From: UBA6398 sp963644855
GTDB taxonomy: Bacteria; Bacteroidota; Bacteroidia; Bacteroidales; Bacteroidaceae
Length of the DNA: 64,000 bases
Direction of reading: 5' to 3'
Assembly: GCA_963644855.1 (NCBI GenBank)
Contig: CAVIQL010000008.1
Coordinates: 1 to 64,000, forward strand
Shown here: positions 51,724 to 62,700 of the stretch, one piece after another
How the letters are laid out: each line of letters begins with the position of its first letter
Position numbering within the stretch: the stretch's first letter is position 1
Notes under the pieces: model-generated
What the model was told of the DNA's origin: nothing
Database searches by the model: none
Seen by the model: only the letters and a program-made list of their open reading frames with translations
Made by a program: the position numbers and the translations under genes

Positions 51724-54225
51724 ATGAACAAAAAAAAGGACAGCAAAATCAAATCGCTGCTTTTATTTCTGAAAACGAAGTTCAAACAATTCGGAAGCTG
51801 GTATAAAGGACAGTTCAAAGGCCGCCCCTGGTGGTATAAAACCATTGCTGGAATATTGTCGTTCTTTGCCTTTGTGATAATATACTTCACGGCGGTAAAC
51901 TTGAACTTCTTATGGTTGTTCGGAAAGTCTCCTACTATCCACAGCATCATGAATCCCGAAACCTCCGAGGCTTCGGAACTATATAGCGAGGACGGACAGT
52001 TGATAGGAAAGTATTTCAACGAAAACCGCACCCCGGTGAAATATTCCGAGATATCCCCCGTGTTTTTCAAAGCCTTGATTGATACCGAGGACGAACGCTT
52101 CTATCATCACCACGGCATAGATTTTACCGGCATATTCGCAGCTGCAAAAGATATGATGCACGGGCATGCGCGCGGAGCCTCAACAATTACGCAGCAATTG
52201 GTGAAAAATATGTTTCGTGTGCGCACACAATATTCCACAGGACTGCTCGGATATGTTCCGGGACTGAAAATCCTAATAATGAAAAGCAAGGAATGGGTGC
52301 TCGCAGTAGAACTTGAAATGTTTTACAACAAGGAACAAATTCTCACAATGTATGCCAATACCGTAGATTTCGGTTCAAACGCCTACGGCATCAAGACTGC
52401 GGCAAAAACCTACTTCAATACCACTCCGCGTGAACTTTCTGCCACACAGTCGGCGGTACTCGTGGGATTGCTCAAGGCTACGAGTTACTACAATCCTCGT
52501 ATGAATCCCAAAAACAGCCTGAAACGTCGCAACGTGGTGCTCGACAATATGCAGCAACACGGACATTTGAGCGCCGAAGAGTGTGATTCGCTCAAACAAA
52601 CTCCCATAGAGCTCAATTTCAAAGTAGAAACAGCCTACGACGGCAAGGCATTGTATTTCCGCGAAGCCGTGGCCGACGAATTGAAACAGTGGTGCAAAGA
52701 CAATGGTATCGACCTTTACAGCGCAGGACTCAAGATATATTCCACACTAAACATGAAAATGCAGGAATATGCCGAGAAAGCGCTCGTAAAGCAAATGAAA
52801 AACGTGCAGAGAAACTTTAGAAATCATTGGGGTAACGAAGATCCGTGGCGAGATGAGAACCATAATGTGATTCCAAACTTTATTGAAAACCTCGCAAAGC
52901 GTACTTCGCAATACAAAGAGCTTGAACAGAAATACGGAGTCAATACAGATTCAATCAACTACTATCTTAATCAGAAACACACCGTAAAACTTTTCGATTA
53001 CGACGGAGAGAAAGAGCAGGAAATGTCCACAATGGACTCCATTAGGTACATGGTAAAATTCATGCATGCGGGTTTGGTTGCAATGGAACCCAATAACGGG
53101 CACGTTAAAGCCTGGGTTGGTGATATTGATTTCAAATCCTGGAAATATGATAAGGTTACAGCTATGCGCCAACCGGGTTCTACGTTCAAACTGTTCGTAT
53201 ATACCGAGGCAATGAACCGAGGAATTACGCCTTGCGACCGCCGTCGCGACGAATACTTCGCAATGGATGTTTACGATAGCAAGAAACACGAAATGGTGCG
53301 CTGGGCTCCGACGAATGCAAACGGTAATTTTTCGGGCGATAGTGTTCCTCTGCTTTCGGCTTTCGCGCAAAGTATAAACAGTATCGCAGTGCGTTTGGGT
53401 CAGGAGGTTGGAATTTCAAACGTTATCAAGACTGCTCACGCCATGGGTATAAAATCGAAACTCGACGATACGCCATCGCTTTCTCTTGGTGCGAGCGACG
53501 TAAATCTACTCGAACTCGTGGACGCTTATTCTACGGTGGCAAACGATGGACGTCAGATTTCGCCGGTGCTTGTTACTAAAATCGTTGACCGTCATGGCAA
53601 GGTTATTTACACGGCACCCGAAGAAAGTCATCAGGCTATCCCTTATCGTTCGGCTTATTTCATGCAAAAGATGCTCGAAGGTGGCTTGAATTTGGCAGGA
53701 GGTACGTCAATGCCGCTCGGAGGATACGTGGGACCGTATCGAAAAACCACTGATTTTGGCGGCAAAACGGGAACGAGCAACAATCATAGCGATGCATGGT
53801 TTGTAGGAGTAACTCCCGGACTTGTGGCAGGCGCTTGGGTGGGCGGAGAATACCGTTCCATTCACTTTCGTACCGGTGCGCTGGGGCAGGGAAGCCGCAC
53901 CGCGCTCCCGATAGTGGGATATTTCATGCAGTCGGTGTTTGGTGATTCGCAATTTTCTAAATACCAGCGCAAATTCGGCGCAGCCAAGGAGCAGATTTCC
54001 CCGTCTTGTTATTCTTGCAACTATGTTCCGCGTTCCAAGGCGCGCAAGGATTCCATTCAGGCGGCAAAAGACAGTCTTGAATTCAATATTAGCGAAGGCG
54101 ATATGCTGCTCGAGGATAACCATTCCGAAGGTGGCGAGAACAAAGCCGTAGACCCTGCTGCCGAAAAGAAGAAAAAGAAAAAACACGATAACGGAGAGGT
54201 GAATTTTGACGATATCGTGGGATAA
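51724..54225 (+). CDS. Class A penicillin-binding protein (PBP1A-like)
   Basis: This 833-residue bifunctional peptidoglycan synthase has a membrane anchor at about 40-64. The GT51 transglycosylase domain (about 85-270) has DTEDERFYHHHGID with the catalytic Glu, and RGASTITQQLVKNMF. The transpeptidase domain carries the SxxK motif Ser486-Thr-Phe-Lys489 (RQPGSTFKLF), the SxN motif in AQSINSIAVRLG, and KTG in GGKTGTSNNHSD. A charged C-terminal tail ends with a Lys-rich stretch. The length matches Bacteroidales MrcA proteins. It is a single-gene unit with a terminator downstream. Confidence 0.94.
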   Translation: MNKKKDSKIKSLLLFLKTKFKQFGSWYKGQFKGRPWWYKTIAGILSFFAFVIIYFTAVNLNFLWLFGKSPTIHSIMNPETSEASELYSEDGQLIGKYFNENRTPVKYSEISPVFFKALIDTEDERFYHHHGIDFTGIFAAAKDMMHGHARGASTITQQLVKNMFRVRTQYSTGLLGYVPGLKILIMKSKEWVLAVELEMFYNKEQILTMYANTVDFGSNAYGIKTAAKTYFNTTPRELSATQSAVLVGLLKATSYYNPRMNPKNSLKRRNVVLDNMQQHGHLSAEECDSLKQTPIELNFKVETAYDGKALYFREAVADELKQWCKDNGIDLYSAGLKIYSTLNMKMQEYAEKALVKQMKNVQRNFRNHWGNEDPWRDENHNVIPNFIENLAKRTSQYKELEQKYGVNTDSINYYLNQKHTVKLFDYDGEKEQEMSTMDSIRYMVKFMHAGLVAMEPNNGHVKAWVGDIDFKSWKYDKVTAMRQPGSTFKLFVYTEAMNRGITPCDRRRDEYFAMDVYDSKKHEMVRWAPTNANGNFSGDSVPLLSAFAQSINSIAVRLGQEVGISNVIKTAHAMGIKSKLDDTPSLSLGASDVNLLELVDAYSTVANDGRQISPVLVTKIVDRHGKVIYTAPEESHQAIPYRSAYFMQKMLEGGLNLAGGTSMPLGGYVGPYRKTTDFGGKTGTSNNHSDAWFVGVTPGLVAGAWVGGEYRSIHFRTGALGQGSRTALPIVGYFMQSVFGDSQFSKYQRKFGAAKEQISPSCYSCNYVPRSKARKDSIQAAKDSLEFNISEGDMLLEDNHSEGGENKAVDPAAEKKKKKKHDNGEVNFDDIVG

Positions 54226-54249
54226 TACCACGCTATATATATGGAATAC

Positions 54250-54283
54250 AATCCCGCATGGTGCAGACTGTGCGGGATTTTTG
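54250..54283 (+). terminator. Rho-independent terminator after the PBP1A gene
   Basis: ATCCCGCA pairs with TGCGGGAT around a 12-nt loop, followed by TTTTTG. Confidence 0.85.
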
Positions 54284-54344
54284 TTGCGGAATATGGGGAA
54301 TGATTTGGCTAACGTGGCGTCTTGTTTTTTCAATAAACCTTGTC

Positions 54345-54449
54345 GCGAAAACAAGGTCTGACATCGTAAAAATTCCAAGGCTTCTAATTTAAATTCCGCC
54401 GCATATAATTTAAATTTCAACCGACCTCGTAAAAACGAGATGCCTTGTG
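54345..54449. repeat. 21-bp phased palindromic element, locus L (mostly second word class)
   Basis: The only clean core is AAGGTCTGACATC at 54353. Units then continue in 21-bp phase but with the other vocabulary: CCAAGGCTTCTAA at 54374, a TCCGCCGCATATAA-type unit near 54395, TTCAACCGACCTC at 54416 and the cap GAGATGCCTTGTG at 54437. ATTTAAAT replaces TTTAAA in the spacers. It lies between the PBP1A gene and the purF-like gene. No gene was seen in the remaining gap (54226-54708). Confidence 0.75.
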
Positions 54450-54667
54450 GTTTCCTGACGGTTTGATATCGCCAGAAGCATATAATATATTGTGCAGAAA
54501 ATGTCGTATGGCGCAGTGAAGAAACCGTGGGAAAATTGTAGAAAAAGCAATGCTTTGCTTCGTGGAAAAGTACTGTTTCGGGCGTGGTTTGTTGCATTTT
54601 GCATCATAGGGCGAGCAATATGTGCGATAATATATATACGATGAGCGTGGAGTATTACGGATTTTTT

Positions 54668-54675
54668 TAATTTTG
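54668..54675 (+). promoter_or_regulatory. Predicted -7 box of the purF-like gene
   Basis: TAATTTTG, 34 nt before the ATG. The -33 element is unclear. Confidence 0.45.
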
Positions 54676-54708
54676 TCGAAACTTACACCTTTTTATTAAC
54701 CAGAATTT

Positions 54709-56118
54709 ATGGGAGGATTTTTCGGAACAGTATCCTTGTGTCCGTGTGTAAATGATTTGTTCTACGGCACAGACTATCACACTCATCTCGGCACACGTCG
54801 CGCCGGAATGGCTACATTTACCAAAGAAGCAGGTTTTCAGCGAAGCATACACAATCTTGAAAACGCATATTTTCGAAGCAAATTTGAGGACGAACTCGAC
54901 AAATTCGGCGGCAACGCAGGCATTGGCGTTATCAGCGACAGCGATGCGCAGCCCATTGTGATAAACTCACACCTCGGGAAATTTGCTATCGTTACGGTGG
55001 CAAAGATTACCAATATCGACGAGTTGGAACACGAGATGCTGGAAAACAAACAGCATTTTGCAGAGCTTTCTTCGGGCAAAACCAATCAAACAGAGCTTGT
55101 GGCATTGCTTATAGTGCAGGGCAAAACAATTACTGAGGGCATTGAAAATGTTTATCGCAAGGTAAAAGGTTCGTGCTCCATGCTTTTGCTCACCGACGAG
55201 GGAAAGATTATTGCGGCACGCGACAAACTGGGACGCACGCCCATTGTGCTCGGCAAGAAAAACGGTGCGTATGCTGTGGCAAGCGAGACTACGGCGTTTC
55301 CAAACCTTGGTTATTCGGAAGTGCGCAATATCGGACCGGGCGAAATAGTTAGTATCACTGCCGAAAGCGTAGAGCAGTTGCGCAAACCCAATGAAAAAAT
55401 GCAGATTTGCTCATTCCTGTGGGTTTATTACGGATTTCCTACATCTTCGTACGAGGACATAAACGTTGAGAAAGTGAGGTTTACCTGCGGAGAAACCATG
55501 GGAAAAGAAGACGATACCAATGTGGATTGCGTATGCGGCATACCCGATTCGGGAGTAGGCATGGCATACGGATATGCTGCCGGAATGGGCAAACCATACA
55601 AGAGAGCAATTTCGAAATATACACCAACGTGGCCGCGAAGTTTCACCCCGAGCAACCAATCACGCCGCGAATTTGTGGCAAAAATGAAATTGATACCCAA
55701 TGCAGCCATATTGAAAGGCAAAAGTGTGCTTTTCTGCGACGACTCAATAGTTCGCGGCACACAATTGCGCGACAATGTAAAGATGCTTTATGATTGTGGT
55801 ATTCGCGAAGCCCATGTTAGAATTTCCTGCCCCCCATTAGTTTATGGCTGTAACTATATTGGTTTTACTTCTTCGCGCAGTGATCTCGAATTAATCACAC
55901 GTCGCATAATCCAGGAAGAGGAAGGCGATATGAACAAGAACCTTGAGGCTTACGCCACAACGGGTTCGCCGCAATATAATCGCATGGTGGAAATTATCAG
56001 ACAGAAACTCGGACTTACAACATTACGTTTCAATACGGTTGAAAACCTTGTAAAGGCGATAGGACTGCCCAAATGCCAAATTTGCACGCATTGTTTCGAT
56101 GGTTCAAGCCATTTCTAA
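54709..56118 (+). CDS. Amidophosphoribosyltransferase-like protein lacking the N-terminal cysteine
   Basis: This 469-residue protein has the PurF layout: an N-terminal Ntn-type glutaminase domain (about 1-235) and a C-terminal phosphoribosyltransferase domain with the PRPP loop VLFCDDSIVRGTQLRDN (about 344-360). In canonical PurF the first residue of the mature protein is Cys, the glutamine-hydrolysing nucleophile. Here the start reads MGGFFG, with Gly in that place, and no Cys follows until LCPC at residues 10-12. ISKYTPTWPRSF and the C-terminal CTHCFDGSSHF are shared by a Bacteroidales subgroup, so this is a lineage feature, not a local mutation. Its reaction may use free ammonia or another substrate. 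Confidence 0.85.
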   Translation: MGGFFGTVSLCPCVNDLFYGTDYHTHLGTRRAGMATFTKEAGFQRSIHNLENAYFRSKFEDELDKFGGNAGIGVISDSDAQPIVINSHLGKFAIVTVAKITNIDELEHEMLENKQHFAELSSGKTNQTELVALLIVQGKTITEGIENVYRKVKGSCSMLLLTDEGKIIAARDKLGRTPIVLGKKNGAYAVASETTAFPNLGYSEVRNIGPGEIVSITAESVEQLRKPNEKMQICSFLWVYYGFPTSSYEDINVEKVRFTCGETMGKEDDTNVDCVCGIPDSGVGMAYGYAAGMGKPYKRAISKYTPTWPRSFTPSNQSRREFVAKMKLIPNAAILKGKSVLFCDDSIVRGTQLRDNVKMLYDCGIREAHVRISCPPLVYGCNYIGFTSSRSDLELITRRIIQEEEGDMNKNLEAYATTGSPQYNRMVEIIRQKLGLTTLRFNTVENLVKAIGLPKCQICTHCFDGSSHF

Positions 56119-56156
56119 AAGCGGTATTCTCAGACTTTTGCGCGAGATGCGCATTT

Positions 56157-56241
56157 GCTAAAAATAATATCCGATATTATTTAAACAATGTCAGACCTTT
56201 TTTAAAAAATATCGGACATTAGAAAAACGATAAGCCTTGTT
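56157..56241. repeat. 21-bp phased palindromic element, locus M
   Basis: Clean cores at 56166 (AATATCCGATATT, perfect palindrome), 56187 (AATGTCAGACCTT) and 56208 (AATATCGGACATT). The right end word AGAAAAAC leads in phase to GATAAGCCTTGTT at 56229. It lies between the convergent purF-like and GH27 genes. Confidence 0.92.
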
Positions 56242-56270
56242 GTTTTTCAACCAACGGATATAGGCAAAAA

Positions 56271-56312
56271 AATACCGGACTCCCCATCAAGGAATCCGGT
56301 ATTTTTGTTTTT
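56271..56312 (-). terminator. Hairpin terminator of the GH27 gene
   Basis: AAATACCGGACTCC and GGAATCCGGTATTT pair around a short loop, with a T-rich run on the minus strand (TTTTTTTGCC). It lies just past the GH27 stop. It may also serve the convergent purF-like gene. Confidence 0.75.
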
Positions 56313-56320
56313 TGCACAGG

Positions 56321-58531
56321 TTAGTATGTAACCTTTATGTATTTCACGCCGTGGGACGGCAGATAATATTTCACATCGGAGGTGCTTATGTCTTTCTGTC
56401 TCCAAAGGTCGCGCACGCTTTTAAGGCTCTTGATGCCAAGTTGTGAGAAATATTTTGCGAAATCCACGTTAACATCATCTTCGCCAACGTTGAAAATTCC
56501 CACAGCATAGCTCCCGTCGTAGAGTTTACGTTTCCAGATTTGAATCTTTCCGTCTACAACCTCCTGCTTAGCCTGTTTGCCGAGAATATCCTGGTTAACG
56601 GCGATAACTTCGTTGTTGCAAAGCAAACGTTTGGTGAATTCGTCCATTTGGGCTACGTCGCAACCTATAAGAAGGTTTGAAGCGAGCAAAGACCAAAGGC
56701 TAATGTGGGTATATTGTTCGTCAACCGTCAATCGGGAGTCGCGAAGATTTGCGCTCCAACCCACCTTGCCCACAATAAGCATGTCGGGGTCGTTCCAATG
56801 TCCGGGCTGGGCATAAGGATAAAGCTCCTTTTGACGACGGAAACCTATGTCGTACATCGATTCCCAGGTATCGGTAATATCACCTGTGGTTCTCCATGAA
56901 TTTGCATCAACAAATTCTCCCCAACGCCACACGTCAGCCATACCATATTGGCAAAGGCTATAGAAAATGTCGCGTGGTTGTTGGCGCAGATAGTATTGCA
57001 TTTTAAGATAAGGCTTAATAAATGCCGGTGTAGTATGGTCTCCTTCTTCGGAATAACGCTTGGAATATCCACACCAATCGTACTTCAGATAATCCACTCC
57101 CCAACTGTTGTAAGTTTCGGCGTCTTGTTTTTCGTGGTCAATAGACCCGAGATATCCGCCGCACGTTATATGTCCCGGCGAAGAGTAGATTCCGAATTTG
57201 AAACCGTGGGAATGAAGCCAATCGCCCAAACCTTTCATGTCGGGAAACTTGTCATTTGTACCTATTGTGCCGTCATCGTTTCGTTTTGCAGCCTCCCAGG
57301 CGTCATCAACATTGATGTAGGAGTAACCATAATCGGCAAGACCTTTGTCAAGTATGGCTTGTGCCGAAGATATAACCTTTTCTTGCGAAACACTAAGCCC
57401 CCAGCAATTCCAACTGTTCCACCCCATTGGAGGAGTAAGCGCTATTTTGTCGCCAACAACGATTGTGAATTTCTTTTCGTCGCTTCCTTTTGCGTTTTCG
57501 GCCTTTATTGTCATGCTGTATTCGCCTCTTGCCTTCAAACTTCCCGACAATATTCCGTTTTCAGCGTCAAGTTTCACGCCTTCGGGCAGGTTTGTTACAA
57601 CGAACTTCATTGGGCGTACACCCGAAACGGGAATGCGGTAAATTATTGGCGACCCTGGACGAACACCAAAGCGCATTGCTGCATTTATAACCGGTTTTTC
57701 GGGTGTTTCGGGCGTTAGAATATATCGCGGAACGTATTTGCCCGAAACGGTCTTGCCTGTTGCGTTGTCTTGATAAGTTATCGTGTAGCGCGTTAGGGCT
57801 TTGTCGTTTACGGGAATGCTTATTGTGCGCGAACCTTTGCCTTTTATGCTTACATTTTGTGTGATAGTGCTCACTGTTGAGCCGTTTTCGATATCTTTCT
57901 TTACGATAATGAGCTTTCCTTTTTGGGTAGTTTTTGCACTGTTGCCCATTTCTACGGTGCAAAATTCCTTGCCTTTAATCACGGAGTGCCCAACGGAATA
58001 ACTTAAACAGTCTATAAGATTTGGCACAAGCACCTTGGCCGGCCCATCTGTCATACCGCCGTTGCCACTCTTGTTGTAAACTCTCACGGCAATCACATTC
58101 TCTGCGTCCCATTTGAGAAGTTTGCTCGAAACCGGCACTTCGTAATTGCGTTCTGCGTCCCAGGCGCTCGCATATCCTTTTGGATCGTTTTCCATACGCC
58201 CTGTTTTGCCAATGAGTGTGCCGTTGAGATAAGTTTCGTCCACATCGTCGAATTTTCCCAAGCTAAATCTTACACATTCTTTCAAATCAGATGAAGAAAG
58301 TAGGGATTTTGGAAGAGCAAATCTTATTCTGTACCAAGCGTAGGTCTCATCTTTTGTGAGGTCTGTGCGGTCGAGTGCCGTTGTTTTCCAGTCATTGTCG
58401 TTTAAAGAGGGATTTTTCCACTCTGCATTGTCGCCAAGTTTCATTTTCACCTTGTTGCCGATGGTTATCTGTGCGTTTGCGCAGATGCCAAAAGCTATGA
58501 AACACGAAACTGCAAGGATAGTTTTTTTCAT
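56321..58531 (-). CDS. Secreted GH27 alpha-galactosidase-like protein
   Basis: This 736-residue secreted enzyme has a signal peptide ending ANA at about 20. An N-terminal galactose-binding-like jelly roll spans about 25-175. A putative Ig-like (He_PIG) domain spans about 280-360 (GILSGSLKARGEYSMTI). A GH27 TIM barrel follows from about 365 (LTPPMGWNSWNCWG). The retaining catalytic residues are visible: Asp485 in YLKYDWCGYS as nucleophile, and Asp in the WNDPDML motif near 581-583 as acid/base. A C-terminal beta-sandwich ends the protein. GH27 includes alpha-galactosidases, alpha-N-acetylgalactosaminidases and isomaltodextranases, so the sugar is likely but not certain. No type IX C-terminal signal is seen. 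Confidence 0.9.
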   Translation of the reverse strand: MKKTILAVSCFIAFGICANAQITIGNKVKMKLGDNAEWKNPSLNDNDWKTTALDRTDLTKDETYAWYRIRFALPKSLLSSSDLKECVRFSLGKFDDVDETYLNGTLIGKTGRMENDPKGYASAWDAERNYEVPVSSKLLKWDAENVIAVRVYNKSGNGGMTDGPAKVLVPNLIDCLSYSVGHSVIKGKEFCTVEMGNSAKTTQKGKLIIVKKDIENGSTVSTITQNVSIKGKGSRTISIPVNDKALTRYTITYQDNATGKTVSGKYVPRYILTPETPEKPVINAAMRFGVRPGSPIIYRIPVSGVRPMKFVVTNLPEGVKLDAENGILSGSLKARGEYSMTIKAENAKGSDEKKFTIVVGDKIALTPPMGWNSWNCWGLSVSQEKVISSAQAILDKGLADYGYSYINVDDAWEAAKRNDDGTIGTNDKFPDMKGLGDWLHSHGFKFGIYSSPGHITCGGYLGSIDHEKQDAETYNSWGVDYLKYDWCGYSKRYSEEGDHTTPAFIKPYLKMQYYLRQQPRDIFYSLCQYGMADVWRWGEFVDANSWRTTGDITDTWESMYDIGFRRQKELYPYAQPGHWNDPDMLIVGKVGWSANLRDSRLTVDEQYTHISLWSLLASNLLIGCDVAQMDEFTKRLLCNNEVIAVNQDILGKQAKQEVVDGKIQIWKRKLYDGSYAVGIFNVGEDDVNVDFAKYFSQLGIKSLKSVRDLWRQKDISTSDVKYYLPSHGVKYIKVTY

Positions 58532-58652
58532 GCTATTGTATGTTTTTGAAAGTTGTGATTTGCAAAGAAAATAAAAATACTTGATTTTGAGTATTTGTTT
58601 GCCGATAAAATTTTAATTGCTTAATTTTACACGGAATTAAGTCGGATTAAAG

Positions 58653-59510
58653 ATGAAGAAAACGTTGTTGTTTGCAATCCTTCTGATTGTTGGGCTACAA
58701 AGTGCGTGGGCGAAAGACTACAAACGCCCGAGTTTCAAAACAGAATTGGTATGCTGGTTGGGAGATGTTACTCCAGCTGGTGTAAAGGTGAAAGGTTCTA
58801 CGCAAGGCATGGCTATATGGAAAAACTATGCCTTTGTGTTTCACGATGGCGGGCAATGCGTGGTGTTCAACCTCAAAAAGCGCAGCTATGTGTCCACCTT
58901 TTTGCTCACAGGCAATCAATCGCATTGCAACAATGCCTCGTTCGGGGTGGAGAAATACGACAAAGATTCAAAGTTTCCCCTTGTGTATATCTCGGAATGC
59001 TCTTGCGAACACCGTTGTTACGTTACCGATATTTCGCTTACAGGCTCGCGCGTTGTGCAAACTATATATTATACGGGAAAAGGCTATACAAGTTCATTTG
59101 ATTGGTTTGTTGATCGCAAGAATGGCTTTATATATACCTATGGTATAAGCAATAAAGACAAGAAAATCATGAAATTCCGCTTGCCTAAGCTTTCTGATTC
59201 TGATAAAAACGGAGAAGTTCGACTTACTCAGGCAGATGTGCTCGAGGAGTTCAATTTTCAGGGCGTAAATATCTATCAAGGCAGCCGCATCAAGGGACGT
59301 TACACCTATCTTGCCGATGGTTATGCGCCTCACGACCGTTTGCTTCATGTGCTCGACATGAAAGAGAGACATATTGTGGCTTCGCTAAATGTCAACAACT
59401 TGGAATACGAGCCCGAAGGCGTAGATATTAAAGGCAAATGGCTATATATGGCGTTGAATGTACCAAAACAATCGCGCAACGGCATGATTTATCGTTTCAA
59501 AATCAAGTAA
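58653..59510 (+). CDS. Secreted beta-propeller-like protein of unknown function
   Basis: This 285-residue protein has a signal peptide ending AWA at about 20. Repeated blade-like strands follow (MAIWKNYAFVFHDGGQCVVFNL; PLVYISECSCEHRCYVTDIS; GFIYTYGISNKDKKIMKF; KGKWLYMALNVPK). They suggest a beta-propeller. I do not recognise the family. It is divergent from GH27 (122 bp between starts) and might share its control. Function is unknown. Confidence 0.7.
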   Translation: MKKTLLFAILLIVGLQSAWAKDYKRPSFKTELVCWLGDVTPAGVKVKGSTQGMAIWKNYAFVFHDGGQCVVFNLKKRSYVSTFLLTGNQSHCNNASFGVEKYDKDSKFPLVYISECSCEHRCYVTDISLTGSRVVQTIYYTGKGYTSSFDWFVDRKNGFIYTYGISNKDKKIMKFRLPKLSDSDKNGEVRLTQADVLEEFNFQGVNIYQGSRIKGRYTYLADGYAPHDRLLHVLDMKERHIVASLNVNNLEYEPEGVDIKGKWLYMALNVPKQSRNGMIYRFKIK

Positions 59511-59540
59511 TGCGCCTCCTTGTGTAGATGTGGAAAAAAT

Positions 59541-59637
59541 GATAAGGTTTATCGTAAAAACAATGTCTGATATTTTTTAAATAATATCGGTTCTTTTTTA
59601 AATAATGTCTGATATTATTTTTTTGATATCCTATATC
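59541..59637. repeat. 21-bp phased palindromic element, locus N
   Basis: A degenerate core at 59541 (GATAAGGTTTATC), then clean cores at 59562 (AATGTCTGATATT), 59583 (AATATCGGTTCTT) and 59604 (AATGTCTGATATT), and a degenerate core at 59625 (GATATCCTATATC). The left end word is CGTAAAAAC. The first and third clean cores are identical, giving a symmetric arrangement. It lies between the propeller-like gene and porW. Confidence 0.9.
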
Positions 59638-59754
59638 GTTTTTCCGGTAGCGAAAATGCGGCTGAAAGTTGCGCCAAAACAGCAAAAAATATGGGGCGTA
59701 ATGCAATAACCTACGGTAGACGGGCGTTAAAAAATAAATTGTGTCTTGTCGCCT

Positions 59755-62700
59755 ATGCGACTTAATGCAACGTCAAACAAAGTGAAGCGCTACACATTAT
59801 ATATTATAGTAATAATGGTCGTGGGATTGCTGGCTTCGTGCTCTACGAGCCAAAATACGCCTATGACGCGCTTTTATCATTCGTTTACGGCAAGATATAA
59901 TACGTATTTCAACGGACACGAAGCCTACAAAGAGGGAATTCTTGCGCAAAACCAAGGAAACAAAGACAACTATACCGAAATGTTGCCCGTTTTTGCGGTG
60001 AGCAACAAGGGGACTGCCGATTTGGGAAAGAGCAATTTCAATACGGCAATAGAGAAATGCGAAAAAGCAATAAAGAACCATTCTATAAAACGCAAACCCA
60101 AGGTAAATCGCACGCGCAAACGCACTCCAAAACAGAAACAAAAACTCGCCAAAAGAGAATACAACCCGTTTTTGAAAAACGCCTGGCTGCTGATGGGCAT
60201 TTCGCAATTCCATAAAGGCGAGTTTATAGAAGCTGCGTCCACATTCTCGTATATCAACAGGCTTTATGCGGCAGAACCCGACGTACTTGCCGAAAGCCGT
60301 GCCTGGCTTGCAACCTGCTATTCCGAACTCAATTGGTTTTATGACGCCGAAGACATCTTTCGCAACAAGATAGGACGCGACAGTGTGCCCCATTCGGCAC
60401 GCCATGTGCTCAACGCTTCATACGCCGACTATTATGTGAGACAACAAAAATACAAAGAGGCACTCCCTTACGTAAAAGATATGGCGAGCCAGGCAAAAGG
60501 TTCAATCACAAAGGCACGTCTGTATTTCCTGCTCGCACAGATTTACAACCTTGAGGGAGACAAAAAACTTGCCTACAAATCCCTGTCGAAAGTGATCAGC
60601 AAAAGCCCGCCCTATGAAGTACAACTCAACGCTCGTGTGCTTCAAGCCGAAGTTGTGAGCAAAGGTAAGAGCAAAGCAATGCTTGCACGACTCAACCGCA
60701 TGGCTAAGAAATCGAAAAACGTGAAGTATTGCGACCAAATATACTATGCAATCGGAAACATCCTCCTATCTCAAAACGATACCAACAAAGCCGTGGAAGC
60801 CTATGAGAAAGGTGTTTCAAAATCTACGCGGAGCGGAGTGGAGAAGGGCGCATTGCTGCTTAAACTTGCGAGCATATATTATTCGCGCAACGATTTTACT
60901 TCGGCCAAACGCTGTTATAGCAAAGCCCTTAGCATGATTAGTAAAGAAAGAAAGGATTACGACAGCATACAAACGCGTAGCAAAATAATCTCCGAACTTG
61001 AACCGCATACCGCAGTGGTATTTGCGCAAGACAGTATGCAGGCCCTTGCAAAAATGACGGCATCAGAGCAAAACGCAGTCTTTGATAAAGCAATCGAACT
61101 CGAGAAAAAACGCATTCGCGAGGAACGTAAAAAAGCCGCTGCCGCAGGAAATAAAGGCGGAACTGGAGTAAAAAACCAAACATATCAGGACAAAAAAGCC
61201 GAAAGCTCTACATCAAACCAACAAAAACAGCAAAGCGGAGACAATAAATCCTGGTATTTTTATAACCCACAGGCAGTAGAGAGCGGAAAAGAGGCTTTCG
61301 CGCGACAATGGGGCGAACGTGAATTAGCAGATAACTGGAGACGTTCGGACAAAGGGCTTTCTACGCCAAACGAAACAGGAGAAAGTGGCGACGAAACCCC
61401 AGAAAATCCGTCGGCAAACAGAGATTCAGTAAATTCCAAGGCTAAGGCGGCAAACGATACGGCTTCGGCTAAAAAAGATGGCAAGGAAGAAAAAAAATCT
61501 GCCAAAGATAATGAAAACGAAAAGCTGACACGCGAATACTATCTCAAGCAACTTCCTACCACTCCCGAACAAATTGCGGCGAGCAACAAGAGTATCATGG
61601 AACATCTGCACGCTGCGGGAGTAATTGAGAAGGATAAATTGAACAATCTGCCGCTTGCCGAAAAATCTCTCACGCGTGTTTATACCGATTTCCCGGATTA
61701 CGAAAAAATGAACGACGTGTTGTATCAACTATTCCTGCTCGAATCTCAAATGGGACGCGAGGATCTTGCGCAGTTATACAAGAACGCGCTCGTACAAAAG
61801 TATTCCGACGACAAAATGACTAAGATGATTACGGATCCTAACTTTGAATTCGATGCGAAATATGGCAAACAATTTGAGGATTCGCTATATGCTGCCACCT
61901 ACGACGCTTTCCGCAGCGGCAATACGGGAGAGGTTTTGAGGAATGCCAAAGTTTCCCAAGAGCGTTTCCCCGATGGTGAAAATCGCGCCAAATTCCTTTT
62001 CCTCGATGCTCTTTCTAATTTGGGCGAAGGGCGTCGTGATGCGTTCCGCGACAGTCTTGAAGCGGTTGTGAAGAATTATCCCCAAAACGAAATCACTCCT
62101 CTTGCGCAGTCAATGCTTAAAGGTTTGAAGGAAGGGCGCGTTCCGGGAAGCGGCGTCTATGATCTTGGTTCTCTTTGGACACGTCGTAGCAAAGGCGACG
62201 CTGCTGTGCTCGACTCAATAGAACTTGCAAAACAACTTTCGCCTGAGCGTAACACTGATTTCAATGTAATTATAGCTTATCCGGCTGATTCGGTCGACGA
62301 AAACCAGTTGCTTTACGATGTGGCGCGATATAATTTCACAAATTTCGCCGTGCGTAATTTCGAAATGGAGCAAACTGTGCAGGAAGGTCTCGGCGAAATG
62401 ATTGTAAAAGGCTTTAATAATTTCGACGAAGCACATTCGTATGCCCAATTGCTTTACAACGAAAAGCCAATGCGCGTTCATCTTGCCCACGCAAAGCTCA
62501 TCGTGATATCAAAAGCCAATATGGAAAAACTTGGAGTGGATTTCAGTATTGCCGATTACATGAAATTCTACGACAAGACCTTTGCGCCGTTGAAGATTAA
62601 GCCTGAACTTCAGCTCGACAAGCAGATTGATATATATCAGTCGGAAGATGATTTGCCTTCAAACGCAAACGATAACGATGAGAATGCCGAGCAGCAGGAC

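Noticed and set aside
59503..59706. Minus-strand 67-residue open frame with heptads
   Set aside because: It is the translated repeat of locus N.
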